Shown: piece by piece, positions 7,188-15,198 of the stretch
Numbering within the stretch: the first letter of the stretch is position 1
Layout: each line of letters begins with the position of its first letter
Source: an uncultured Bacteroidota bacterium
GTDB taxonomy: Bacteria; Bacteroidota; Bacteroidia; Flavobacteriales; Flavobacteriaceae
Assembly (NCBI GenBank): GCA_902605445.1
Contig: CACLCL010000006.1
Coordinates: 1 to 55,326 of the forward strand
Reading direction: 5' to 3'
DNA: 55,326 nt
Translations under genes and position numbers: made by a program
The notes under the pieces: generated by a model
Database searches by the model: none
What the model was told of the DNA's origin: nothing
What the model saw: the letters and a program-made list of their open reading frames with translations, nothing else

Positions 7188-8873
7188 ATGAACAATATTG
7201 ATTGGTTTGTATTAATATTTACACTTTTGGTAATAGTTGTTTATGGAACAATTAAAACAAAAGGTGCCAAAACAGCAAGGGAATATATCAAAGCAGGTAA
7301 TGATGCGAAATGGTGGACAATTGGTTTGTCCGTGATGGCTACTCAAGCAAGTGCAATAACTTTTTTATCAACACCAGGACAAGCATTTAATGATGGTCTT
7401 GGTTTTGTACAATTCTATTTTGGTTTGCCGATTGCTGTTGTTATTGTTTGTTTAATTTTCATACCAATTTATCACAAATTAAAAGTTTACACCGCATATG
7501 AATTTCTAGAAAAAAGGTTTGATTTAAAAACAAGATCGTTAACAGCAATCCTTTTTTTAATTCAAAGATCTCTTTCAGCTGGGATAACAATTTTTGCTCC
7601 CTCAATCATACTATCTACAGTCCTTGGGTGGAACTTAATTTGGACTAATATTATAATTGGATTATTAGTAATAATTTACACAGTTTCTGGTGGCACTAAA
7701 GCGGTTAATTATACTCAAAAATATCAAATGGGTATTATACTTATAGGTCTAATTATTGTTTTTGTTACTGTAATAAATTTATTTCCTGAAAATATAAGTT
7801 TTAAAAAAGCCATTGAAATCGCATCCACTAATTCAAAGATGGAAATTTTAAACTTTTCATTTGATTTTGAAAATAGATATACCGTATGGAGTGGAATTAT
7901 TGGTGGTACATTTTTGATGATGTCATATTTTGGAACTGATCAAAGTCAAGTCCAAAGATATCTTTCAGGAAAATCGCTAAGAGAAATGCAGTTAGGTATG
8001 ATATTTAATGGAATTTTAAAAATACCAATGCAGTTTTTTATACTTTTTATTGGAATAATGGTTTTTGTTTTTTATCAGTTTTCAGCTTCTCCACTAAATT
8101 TCAATCCACAGGCTGAAAAAATTGTTTCTCAATCAAGTTTTAGTGAAAATTATAATTCTTTAAAAATTGATCTAAAAAATAACTTTGATAAAAAAATGTT
8201 TCTTTATAATGAATTTCTGAATTCAAAAAATATAGAGACAAAAAAACAAATTATAAATCTAAATAAGAAAGAAGATGAATTAAGAAAAGAAGGGAAATCA
8301 CTTATTAAAAAAGCAGGAATTGAAAAAAATGTTAGGGTTGAAACAAATGATAAAGATTATATTTTTATAAATTTTATTTTAAACAACTTACCAAATGGAA
8401 TAATTGGTTTGCTTCTAGCAGTTATACTAAGTGCTGCGATGTCCTCAACATCAAGCGAAATTAATGCTTTGGCTACAACAAGTGTTGTTGATATACTCAA
8501 AAGAAATTTTTCATATATCAATGATGACAATATTGTTTATTACACCAAATTAATGACGTTTTTTTGGGGTATTTGTGCAATTACAATTGCATCTTTTGCA
8601 TATTTAGCTGATAATCTTATCCAATTAGTAAATATAATAGGTTCTATTTTTTATGGTAATGTACTTGGCATTTTTATGATAGCCTTTTTCTTTAAAAAAC
8701 TAAAATCTAATTCAGTTTTTTTTGGGGCTATAATTACCCAACTAATTATAATCTATGCTTGGTTTTTTGATTGGATGCCCTTTTTGTGGTTAAATGTATT
8801 TGGCTGTTTTACTGTTATTTTTATTTCAAATTTAATAAACAGATTTAAGCTTTTTGGTCCACTTAGAAATTGA
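7188..8873 (+). CDS. Sodium:solute symporter family protein
   Basis: A 561-residue inner-membrane transporter of the SSS family, driving solute uptake with sodium. At least 12 hydrophobic segments are visible. Characteristic stretches are TQASAITFLSTPGQAF near residue 60 and AVILSAAMSSTSSEINALAT around residue 420, the latter holding the Na+ site serines. Between about residues 300 and 390 a hydrophilic, lysine-rich, probably helical insertion separates two helices, a feature seen in Bacteroidota SSS members. The substrate is not predictable. Its last 42 bases overlap the convergent DUF2911 gene. Confidence 0.88.
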   Translation: MNNIDWFVLIFTLLVIVVYGTIKTKGAKTAREYIKAGNDAKWWTIGLSVMATQASAITFLSTPGQAFNDGLGFVQFYFGLPIAVVIVCLIFIPIYHKLKVYTAYEFLEKRFDLKTRSLTAILFLIQRSLSAGITIFAPSIILSTVLGWNLIWTNIIIGLLVIIYTVSGGTKAVNYTQKYQMGIILIGLIIVFVTVINLFPENISFKKAIEIASTNSKMEILNFSFDFENRYTVWSGIIGGTFLMMSYFGTDQSQVQRYLSGKSLREMQLGMIFNGILKIPMQFFILFIGIMVFVFYQFSASPLNFNPQAEKIVSQSSFSENYNSLKIDLKNNFDKKMFLYNEFLNSKNIETKKQIINLNKKEDELRKEGKSLIKKAGIEKNVRVETNDKDYIFINFILNNLPNGIIGLLLAVILSAAMSSTSSEINALATTSVVDILKRNFSYINDDNIVYYTKLMTFFWGICAITIASFAYLADNLIQLVNIIGSIFYGNVLGIFMIAFFFKKLKSNSVFFGAIITQLIIIYAWFFDWMPFLWLNVFGCFTVIFISNLINRFKLFGPLRN

Positions 8874-9698
8874 TTCCTTATTCATCTTCACATAACTCTC
8901 ATTGTTTGCATCTTTGGCTAATTTAAGGGAGTTATTAGCAGCTTCTATCGCTTCTGTATATTTACCATTTGCAGCCATTATGAGTGATTGTTGTCGATAT
9001 TGCCAGAATCTTGGTGAATCTGACATATCTATGGCCAAGTTAATCCATTCTAATGCTTTATCTAATTTAATGTTTTCTTGCTTATAATAAACCGCAGCAG
9101 CGTAATAATCAGATGATGATGGATTTCCAGACATTACATTTTTAATATCATTTTCAACAAGATCAAGTGTGGGAACCTCAATATTTACAACAACTGATGT
9201 GTTTTCCCACCCAATTTTAATGTCAACATCATTATTTGTAATATTTTCAAATGAGATAAGGAAAGTTTCAATAAAGCTATCTTTTTTTATTTTTTTTACG
9301 TCAACGAAAAACGAATATGAAATTTTATCATCAGACCAGTCTCTGGGAACACCCCATAAGTCAGTTTCTGAGTAAAAAATAATTTGCCATTTATTTTTAT
9401 CTGGAATAGAAAAAATTGAATATTCTCCTGCCTTTATTAATTCATCCCCGATTGAAACATCAGTTGAAAAGTTAATTTTTGTACTGTTGTCTGCCCCAGT
9501 TCTCCATATTTTATTAAATGGTACCAATTCACCAAATATATCTCTATCTCTTGCAGAAGGTCTACTGTATTTAATTTTTATTTCAGTTAGGCCAACCATT
9601 TGAGTGATTTCTGTAGCAGGACTAACCCTGGGTGTTTTGATTTGACTAAAATTAGGTTGACAAATAAAAAATATTATTGAAAAAATAATTGACCTCAT
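8832..9698 (-). CDS. DUF2911 domain-containing secreted protein
   Basis: A 288-residue protein with an N-terminal signal peptide (MRSIIFSIIFFICQPNFSQ) and a DUF2911 domain over roughly residues 25-190; the stretch IKYSRPSARDRDIFG and FNKIWRTGADNST are hallmarks of that domain. The C-terminal third (about 195-285) contains helical pairs typical of TPR-like repeats. The function is unknown; location is probably periplasmic. It converges with the symporter and their coding ends overlap by 42 bases, leaving no room for a separate terminator. Confidence 0.87.
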   Translation of the reverse strand: MRSIIFSIIFFICQPNFSQIKTPRVSPATEITQMVGLTEIKIKYSRPSARDRDIFGELVPFNKIWRTGADNSTKINFSTDVSIGDELIKAGEYSIFSIPDKNKWQIIFYSETDLWGVPRDWSDDKISYSFFVDVKKIKKDSFIETFLISFENITNNDVDIKIGWENTSVVVNIEVPTLDLVENDIKNVMSGNPSSSDYYAAAVYYKQENIKLDKALEWINLAIDMSDSPRFWQYRQQSLIMAANGKYTEAIEAANNSLKLAKDANNESYVKMNKESISKWTKKLKSVY

Positions 9699-9749
9699 AT
9701 TAAATAAATTATATATTGAACTTCAAATATAAAATTAAATGATATAACT

Positions 9750-10397
9750 ATGAATAAATATTTAATCGAATTTATTGGAACATTTTTTTTAGTTTCAATT
9801 ATTGGTTTATCAGGAGATCCGTTAGCGGTTGGACTGGGTTTAGCAGTGTTAGTGTATATGGGTTCACATATTTCTGGAGCACATTATAACCCTGTTGTAA
9901 GTATTGCAATGTTCTTAAATAAAAAAATAAACTCTAAGGAGCTAGGCTTCTATACTTTAAGCCAGTGTATTGCTTCAATTTTTGCTACTATTTTTATTAA
10001 TGAAACTGGTAATTCAAATTTTTCAATAATCTCACAAACTAGCAGTATTCAACAATTTTTTGTCGCTGAAATTATTTTTACATTTTTGTTGGTATTTGTT
10101 ATTTTAAATGTTACCACAAAATCTAACCAGTATTATGGCTTAGCAATTGGATTAACCCTAACGGCTGGAGCATTTTCAGTTGGTGATATTTCTGGAGCTG
10201 TTTTCAATCCTGCTGTAAGTTTTGGACCTTCTTTTTTGAATTTAATTAATCCTGATGTTTTAAATAACAATATTGGTTCAGAAGAATTTTTCGTATACTA
10301 TTTGATTAGTAGTGTTATTGGATCAATTATTGCAACATTCACATTTAAACAACTAAATAATACATGCATCTTAACGAGGAACAAATTGAAGAATTAG
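9750..10397 (+). CDS. MIP-family channel (aquaporin-like)
   Basis: A 215-residue, six-helix major intrinsic protein channel. The two pore half-helices are visible: SGAHYNPVVS (NPV at 47-49, instead of NPA) and SGAVFNPAVSFGP (NPA at 153-155). In AqpZ and GlpF the second motif is followed by the arginine of the selectivity filter; here the residue is V156, so the filter should be less polar and permeability may differ from pure water channels. It overlaps the flavin reductase gene by 34 bases and so probably begins the long transcript that continues to 16474. Hydrogen peroxide or another small neutral solute is a guess from context. Confidence 0.87.
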   Translation: MNKYLIEFIGTFFLVSIIGLSGDPLAVGLGLAVLVYMGSHISGAHYNPVVSIAMFLNKKINSKELGFYTLSQCIASIFATIFINETGNSNFSIISQTSSIQQFFVAEIIFTFLLVFVILNVTTKSNQYYGLAIGLTLTAGAFSVGDISGAVFNPAVSFGPSFLNLINPDVLNNNIGSEEFFVYYLISSVIGSIIATFTFKQLNNTCILTRNKLKN

Positions 10398-10984
10398 AAA
10401 AAATATACAGAATTAACCTTATCAACTCATGTTCTGGCTATAAGTCCGCTAATTTAATAGGTACAGTTTCAAAAAAAGGTGAAGAAAATCTTGCAATATT
10501 TAGCTCAATAACACATTTGGGTTCTAATCCACCTTTGCTAGGTTTTTTTTTAAGGCCAACCGAAATAGTGCCTAGACATACATATTTAAATATTAAGGAA
10601 AAGTTATTTTACACTATAAATTCAGTTCAAAAAAATTTCGCTGAAAAAGCACATCACACATCTGCAAAATATAAACGAAATATTTCCGAGTTTGATATAA
10701 CTAAATTAGAAGCGCAATATATAAATAATTTTATAGCACCGTATGTTAAATTATCCAGTATCAAAATTGGAATGAAGTTTGTAGAAGAGATTAAAATAAA
10801 TTACAATAAATCAAGATTAATTGTTGGTAAAATTGTTGAACTTAACGTTGAAGATGATATTGTTTCCAAAGATGGATTTATTAATCTAAACGTATCTCAA
10901 ATTGCTACAATAAGTGGTTGTGACGGTTATTCATTTCCAATTAAAAATGAAAGAAAAGGATACCAAAAACCCAAAAAGATTTGA
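10364..10984 (+). CDS. Flavin reductase family protein
   Basis: A 206-residue protein of the split-barrel FMN-binding flavin reductase family (DIM6/NTAB type). Typical segments are [16 protein letters not shown] near the start, [24 protein letters not shown], then [16 protein letters not shown] with the conserved threonine and asparagine. It would use NAD(P)H to reduce FMN or FAD, or oxidise a small substrate with bound FMN. It starts within the aquaporin gene (34-base overlap) and its TGA overlaps the TTG start of the DUF2256 gene. Beside two FAD-dependent photolyases it may supply reduced flavin (inference). Confidence 0.88.
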   Translation: MHLNEEQIEELEKIYRINLINSCSGYKSANLIGTVSKKGEENLAIFSSITHLGSNPPLLGFFLRPTEIVPRHTYLNIKEKLFYTINSVQKNFAEKAHHTSAKYKRNISEFDITKLEAQYINNFIAPYVKLSSIKIGMKFVEEIKINYNKSRLIVGKIVELNVEDDIVSKDGFINLNVSQIATISGCDGYSFPIKNERKGYQKPKKI

Positions 10985-11142
10985 AAAAAACCTTCTTACC
11001 ACAAAAAATTTGCCCCGTTTGTAATTTTTCATTTAGTTGGAGAAAAAAATGGAAAAAAGATTGGGAAAATGTGATTTACTGTAGTAAAAAATGCAGTAAA
11101 ATTGGAAGAAGCAAACATAATATTTCCAAATCAACTTTTTGA
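10981..11142 (+). CDS. DUF2256 small zinc-ribbon protein
   Basis: A 53-residue protein. Four cysteines in a CxxC / CxxxC layout (C11, C14, C34, C38) separated by a basic, tryptophan-rich stretch ([16 protein letters not shown]) are the signature of DUF2256, a family commonly found beside photolyase/cryptochrome genes. It very likely binds zinc. It starts with TTG at 10981, sharing TTGA with the stop of the flavin reductase, so translation is coupled. The downstream photolyase frame starts inside it (41-base overlap). Its role is unknown; nucleic-acid binding or photolyase assembly are possible. Confidence 0.88.
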   Translation: MKKTFLPQKICPVCNFSFSWRKKWKKDWENVIYCSKKCSKIGRSKHNISKSTF

Positions 11143-12577
11143 AAAAAATCCCCTTTTCAAATTTGATGTTCAGACATATATAATTGAAGAATATTTCTTT
11201 TTTAAACATTATAAATTTCACAAGAAAAAAATATACTTCCACAGGGTTAGTATGCAAAAATATTTGAATTATTGTTCAAAAAAATTAAAGGATATTAAAT
11301 ACATTGATTCTAACGAAAATGAATCAGATATACGAATACTTTTAAAAAAAATAATTAAAAATGGAGTAAAAAAAATTAATCTAATTGACCCCTGTGATAA
11401 TTGGCTTTTTAAAAGAATTGAAAACCTAACTAGTTCTATTGAATTAAATATAATTTCTTCACCATCATTTTTGAATTCAGATGAAGACAATCTATCTTTT
11501 TTCAAAGAAAATAAATCTAAATTTTTTCAAACAAGTTTTTATAAACTTCAAAGAAAGAAGTTTAATATATTAATGATTGGTGATAGTCCAGTGGGTGGTA
11601 AATGGACATTTGATGACGAAAATAGAAAAAAATACCCCAAGGGAAAAGTACCACCCGCTACCACATTTCCAAAAGAGGATAAAAAATATTGCGATGAAGC
11701 AAATAATTATGTAATAAAATATTTTAATGAAAATTATGGCGTGTTAGAAAGTACCTTCAAATATCCAACCTGTTTTTCATCCTCAAAAAAATGGCTTCAA
11801 AAATTTTTAGAGGATAGATTTTTGGAGTTTGGCGACTATGAGGATGCTATAGTTAAAGATGAATCTGTTTTAAACCACAGCTTGTTATCACCTCTAATCA
11901 ATAGTGGATTACTAACACCTAAATTTGTTGTTGAAGAAATTAACAATTATTCCAGTAAAAAGAATATTCCCATTAATTGTTACGAAGGAATTATTAGACA
12001 AATAATTGGTTGGAGAGAATTTATAAGAGGGGTCTATGTTTCGAAAGGCTCTGTTGAAAGAACCACGAACTTTTGGGGGTTTAATAAAAAAATGCCTAAT
12101 GCTTTTTATGATGGAAGTACGGGTATTCAACCAGTTGATGATTGTATTATTAAATCAAAAAATAATGCTTATTTACATCACATTGAAAGACTTATGGTAA
12201 TAGGAAACTTTATGTTTTTATGTGAAATTAACCCAGACGAGGTCTATAAATGGTTTATGGAATTTTTTATTGATTCTTATGACTGGGTAATGGTTCCAAA
12301 TGTATACGGAATGAGTCAATTTGCTGACGGAGGATTAATGTCAACAAAACCCTATATAAGCAGTAGTAATTACATAATGAAAATGAGTGATTACAGTAAG
12401 GGGGAATGGCAAAGTATTTGGGATGGTCTTTATTGGCGTTTCATTTTTAAAAATCAATCTTTTTTTAAGGCAAATCCAAGATTATCAATGATGGTAAATA
12501 CTCTTAACAGAATGAGCAATCACAAATTAAATTTACATCTTAACAATGCTGAAGCATTTTTATCCAAACTCAAATGA
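11102..12577 (+). CDS. FeS-BCP-type cryptochrome/photolyase, lacking three Fe-S cysteines
   Basis: A 491-residue protein of the prokaryotic FeS-BCP / (6-4) photolyase group (DPRP family). N-terminal [13 protein letters not shown] starts the antenna Rossmann domain; [40 protein letters not shown] (H359, H360) and [19 protein letters not shown] mark the FAD and lesion-binding half. In Agrobacterium PhrB the cluster is held by C350, C438, C441 and C454. Here only the first equivalent remains (C374 in FLCEINP); the CGGC site reads SKGE (432-435) and the following loop with the last cysteine is shortened. It uses TTG at 11102, where the sequence becomes family-like, overlapping the DUF2256 gene by 41 bases. 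Confidence 0.9.
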   Translation: MEEANIIFPNQLFEKNPLFKFDVQTYIIEEYFFFKHYKFHKKKIYFHRVSMQKYLNYCSKKLKDIKYIDSNENESDIRILLKKIIKNGVKKINLIDPCDNWLFKRIENLTSSIELNIISSPSFLNSDEDNLSFFKENKSKFFQTSFYKLQRKKFNILMIGDSPVGGKWTFDDENRKKYPKGKVPPATTFPKEDKKYCDEANNYVIKYFNENYGVLESTFKYPTCFSSSKKWLQKFLEDRFLEFGDYEDAIVKDESVLNHSLLSPLINSGLLTPKFVVEEINNYSSKKNIPINCYEGIIRQIIGWREFIRGVYVSKGSVERTTNFWGFNKKMPNAFYDGSTGIQPVDDCIIKSKNNAYLHHIERLMVIGNFMFLCEINPDEVYKWFMEFFIDSYDWVMVPNVYGMSQFADGGLMSTKPYISSSNYIMKMSDYSKGEWQSIWDGLYWRFIFKNQSFFKANPRLSMMVNTLNRMSNHKLNLHLNNAEAFLSKLK

Positions 12578-12996
12578 TATACAATTCAACATATAAAGAT
12601 GACGAGCTTGATAATGAGTGTGAAAAGATTGTAGGAAAAAAATACAATATAATTGACTCAATCTTGTTAAATGGTATTGGTTCCAAAAGATTAATTGTAA
12701 AAAAATATAGTAAAAATTTTATTGAAATTATTGAAAAAAAAATTGATTTAATTTATTCAAATATTGAGTTGCGAAAAAAGGGTATTATAGTGTATATAGC
12801 TACAGGCCAAAAAAGATACTCATGGGTAATACCTTATTACAAACTTGTATTGTTTAAAACCCCAAACTACACAATTCATTGCGATGAAGATTTTATTACA
12901 TTCAGTAAGGAAATCAACTATAAAGAAAATATTAATTTTTTTAGAAAATTAATTGATCAAAAAATCAAATTTGATCAACATAATAATCCTGTATAA
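12574..12996 (+). CDS. Conserved protein of unknown function in the photolyase cluster
   Basis: A 140-residue soluble, basic protein that I cannot assign to a named family. It starts with ATG overlapping the TGA of the photolyase gene (ATGA), a strong sign of a real, coupled gene. The pattern suggests an alpha/beta fold: an N-terminal helix, then strands GIIVYIATGQ, SWVIPYYKLVLFK and YTIHCDEDFITF, then a C-terminal helix NFFRKLIDQKI. There is no signal peptide, membrane segment or obvious catalytic motif. The position between a photolyase and a DUF2805 gene ties it to the light-damage cluster. Confidence 0.75.
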   Translation: MIYNSTYKDDELDNECEKIVGKKYNIIDSILLNGIGSKRLIVKKYSKNFIEIIEKKIDLIYSNIELRKKGIIVYIATGQKRYSWVIPYYKLVLFKTPNYTIHCDEDFITFSKEINYKENINFFRKLIDQKIKFDQHNNPV

Positions 12997-12997
12997 T

Positions 12998-13297
12998 TTG
13001 AAAGATTTAAATGGCATAGATATTGATAGAATCATTGAGATGGCATGGGAAGATAGAACAACTTTCGATGCAATCTTCAAAGTTTATGGATTAAACGAGA
13101 GTGATGTTATTAGTACTATGAGAAAACATCTTAAACCCTCTAGTTTTAAACTATGGAGAAAAAGGGTTTCAGGAAGAAAAACTAAACATCAGGCAAAAAG
13201 AGATTTTAGTGAAGGAAGATTTAAATGTTCAAGACAAAAACAAATAAGTTTAAATAAAATTAGTAAAAGAAATGGGAGTTATCGAAAAAGCAATTGA
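12998..13297 (+). CDS. DUF2805 / TIGR03643 family protein
   Basis: A 99-residue, very basic protein. IDIDRIIEMAWEDRTTFDAI, then a helix-turn-helix-like stretch, then KPSSFKLWRKRVSGRKTKH are the hallmarks of the family. It resembles a small sigma-like or winged DNA-binding helix bundle, but the function is unproven. I choose TTG at 12998, one base after the previous stop, because family similarity begins there; another TTG at 12953 would add 15 unrelated residues. The arginine/lysine-rich tail (from about residue 60) would suit nucleic-acid binding. It overlaps the following small gene by 26 bases. Confidence 0.85.
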   Translation: MKDLNGIDIDRIIEMAWEDRTTFDAIFKVYGLNESDVISTMRKHLKPSSFKLWRKRVSGRKTKHQAKRDFSEGRFKCSRQKQISLNKISKRNGSYRKSN

Positions 13298-13493
13298 ATT
13301 TGAAAGCAGAAAACACACTTACAAAAGTACTAACGAAAAAATAGTTGCCTCAAGAGAAGTAAAAAATTTAATATTAGACCTCAACGAAATCTATAAGGAA
13401 AACAAAAATGATGAAATTATGGATATGATGAAAAGATTAACTGTTATAAAAAGGAAAGTTGAGAAAAGACTTAAGGGTAGACCACAAGTATAA
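13272..13493 (+). CDS. Small conserved helical protein of unknown function
   Basis: A 73-residue protein, almost entirely charged helix (for example KVEKRLKGRPQV at the end). It starts with ATG inside the DUF2805 gene (26-base overlap) and its stop shares one base with the SDR start, so it fits the operon exactly. I recall similar small proteins at the same place in other flavobacterial photolyase clusters but know no function. There are no cysteines, signal peptide or membrane segment. Coiled-coil formation is likely. Confidence 0.75.
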   Translation: MGVIEKAIEFESRKHTYKSTNEKIVASREVKNLILDLNEIYKENKNDEIMDMMKRLTVIKRKVEKRLKGRPQV

Positions 13494-14176
13494 TGGGTAA
13501 AGTTTTAATCATTGGAGGTACAAAAGGGATTGGCAAGGCTATAGTCTCTGAAGTTATTGAACAACATGAGGTAGTTTGTTTGAGCAGAAATATATCTGAT
13601 TTTACACATAACAATTACAAACATATCAAATTCGATGTATTAAATGATGAATTTCCCGAAATTGAATCTTTGGACACATTAATCTATTGCCCAGGTACAA
13701 TCAATTTAAAACCGATTTCATCTCTTACCTTAGATGATTTTAGGTACGATTTTGAACTAAATGTAATTGGTGCAGTTAAAGCCATAAAAAAGTACCTAAA
13801 TCTTTTGAAGAAATCTGAAAACCCCTCAATTTTAATGTTCAGTACAGTCGCAACTAAACTTGGAATGCCATACCATACGTCGGTTTCAGTTTCAAAATCT
13901 GGTATTGACGGTTTAGTTAAAACGCTTGGGGCAGAATTAGCTCCAAAAATTAGAATTAATGCAATTGCTCCAACAATTACGAATACAGATTTGGCTTCCA
14001 AAATTTTGAGAAATGAAAAAGTAATAGAAAATATGATAGAAAGACACCCATTAAAGAAAATTCTTTCTCCAGACGAAATTGCAAAAATGGCTTCTTACTT
14101 AATTTCAAAAAACTCTTCATCTATTTCTGGACAAATTTTCAATATGGATGCTGGAATTGTATCATTTAAAAGTTAA
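13493..14176 (+). CDS. SDR-family protein lacking the catalytic tyrosine
   Basis: A 227-residue Rossmann protein of the short-chain dehydrogenase/reductase family. The coenzyme motif GGTKGIG is at residues 8-14, the NAG-like motif is replaced by CPGT at 66-69, and the C-terminal INAIAPTITNTDLA follows the usual pattern. Where a classical SDR has YxxxK, this protein reads VSVSK (V131-K135): lysine is kept, tyrosine is not. S117 (FSTVAT) is in the expected serine region. The protein may use another residue or be a non-classical enzyme. It shares one base with the previous stop, and the peroxidase follows after three bases. Confidence 0.88.
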   Translation: MGKVLIIGGTKGIGKAIVSEVIEQHEVVCLSRNISDFTHNNYKHIKFDVLNDEFPEIESLDTLIYCPGTINLKPISSLTLDDFRYDFELNVIGAVKAIKKYLNLLKKSENPSILMFSTVATKLGMPYHTSVSVSKSGIDGLVKTLGAELAPKIRINAIAPTITNTDLASKILRNEKVIENMIERHPLKKILSPDEIAKMASYLISKNSSSISGQIFNMDAGIVSFKS

Positions 14177-14179
14177 AGT

Positions 14180-14740
14180 ATGTTTAAAATTTATCAAATA
14201 TTTTTAATTGTAAGTTTATTTTTCTTTTCAGGTGATAAAATAGAACTAAAAATAAACAAAAAATCAACTATGAATATTTATGATATAGAAATCAATGATA
14301 TCAATGGAAAAAAATTAGAATTAAGTAAATTCAAAGGAAAATACATGCTATTTGTAAATGTTGCTTCTAACTGTGGCTTTACAAATCAATACAAATCTTT
14401 ACAAAAACTTTTTCAAGAAAATGCTGATAAACTTGTGGTTATTGGTGTACCATGCAATCAATTTGGAAGACAAGAACCTGGAAATGAAGAACAAATTTCG
14501 GTTTTTTGCTCTGAAAATTATAATGTTACTTTTCCTATGACCCAAAAAACAAGCGTTAGAGGTCCAGAGCAACACAAACTATATCAGTGGTTAACTCAAA
14601 AAAATCTAAATGGTAGAAAAAACTCAAGTGTTAAGTGGAATTTCCAAAAATACCTAGTTGATGGTAATGGTGAACTTATTGATTATTGGTATTCATTAAC
14701 CAGTCCAACAAGCTCAAAAATCACCAATTACCTTAAATGA
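14180..14740 (+). CDS. Glutathione peroxidase family protein
   Basis: A 186-residue thiol peroxidase of the GPx family with an N-terminal hydrophobic leader (about residues 1-17), so probably exported or membrane-anchored. The active-site cysteine is C65 in VNVASNCGFTNQY; the partner glutamine (GVPCNQFGRQEPG) and tryptophan (VKWNFQKYL) of the tetrad are present. It contains cysteine, not selenocysteine. Because the window encodes a bacillithiol enzyme, the electron donor is more likely thioredoxin than glutathione. An internal ATG at 14270 (MNIYDIEI) would give a cytosolic form. Its stop overlaps the SRPBCC gene (ATGA). Confidence 0.92.
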   Translation: MFKIYQIFLIVSLFFFSGDKIELKINKKSTMNIYDIEINDINGKKLELSKFKGKYMLFVNVASNCGFTNQYKSLQKLFQENADKLVVIGVPCNQFGRQEPGNEEQISVFCSENYNVTFPMTQKTSVRGPEQHKLYQWLTQKNLNGRKNSSVKWNFQKYLVDGNGELIDYWYSLTSPTSSKITNYLK

Positions 14741-15198
14741 AAATTTTCAGATTAAAAAAAAGCCAAAAAATTCCAATAACTACAGAAAAAGCATGGAATT
14801 TTTTCAGTAACCCCTATAATCTAACAAAAATTACCCCACATCACATGAACTTTAAGTTTCTTGAGGGTGTTGAAGATTTTATTTACCCTGGACAAATAAT
14901 TAAATATAATGTAAGACCTGTGTTCAATATAAAAATGTCTTGGGTGACAGAAATTTCGCATGTTGAACAAAATAAGTTTTTTGTGGATGAACAAAGATTT
15001 GGTCCTTATAAGTTTTGGCATCACAAACATATTTTTACAGAGTTGGATAATGGTTGTGAAATAACTGACATCATTGACTATGGACTTCCATTTGGTTTAG
15101 TTGGAGAGTTTTTTCATCCAATTATTATAAAGCCCAAACTAGAGAAAATATTTAACTATAGAAATAAAAGAATAAAAGATTTATTTGGAAGCTTATAA
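14737..15198 (+). CDS. SRPBCC family protein (START/Bet v 1-like fold)
   Basis: A 153-residue protein with the layout of the SRPBCC ligand-binding superfamily: a first strand with SQKIPITTEKAWNFFSNPYN, the proline-rich ITPHHMNFKFL, alternating strands, and a long final helix KPKLEKIFNYRNKRIKDLF. It would bind a hydrophobic ligand, which is unknown; similar proteins sit beside photolyase genes in Flavobacteriia. It starts in an ATGA overlap with the peroxidase, and the photolyase starts within its last 14 bases. Confidence 0.85.
   Translation: MKIFRLKKSQKIPITTEKAWNFFSNPYNLTKITPHHMNFKFLEGVEDFIYPGQIIKYNVRPVFNIKMSWVTEISHVEQNKFFVDEQRFGPYKFWHHKHIFTELDNGCEITDIIDYGLPFGLVGEFFHPIIIKPKLEKIFNYRNKRIKDLFGSL

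Noticed and set aside
11033-11257. Minus-strand frame opposite the DUF2256 and photolyase genes
   Set aside because: Low-complexity, rich in phenylalanine, a shadow of lysine-rich coding DNA.
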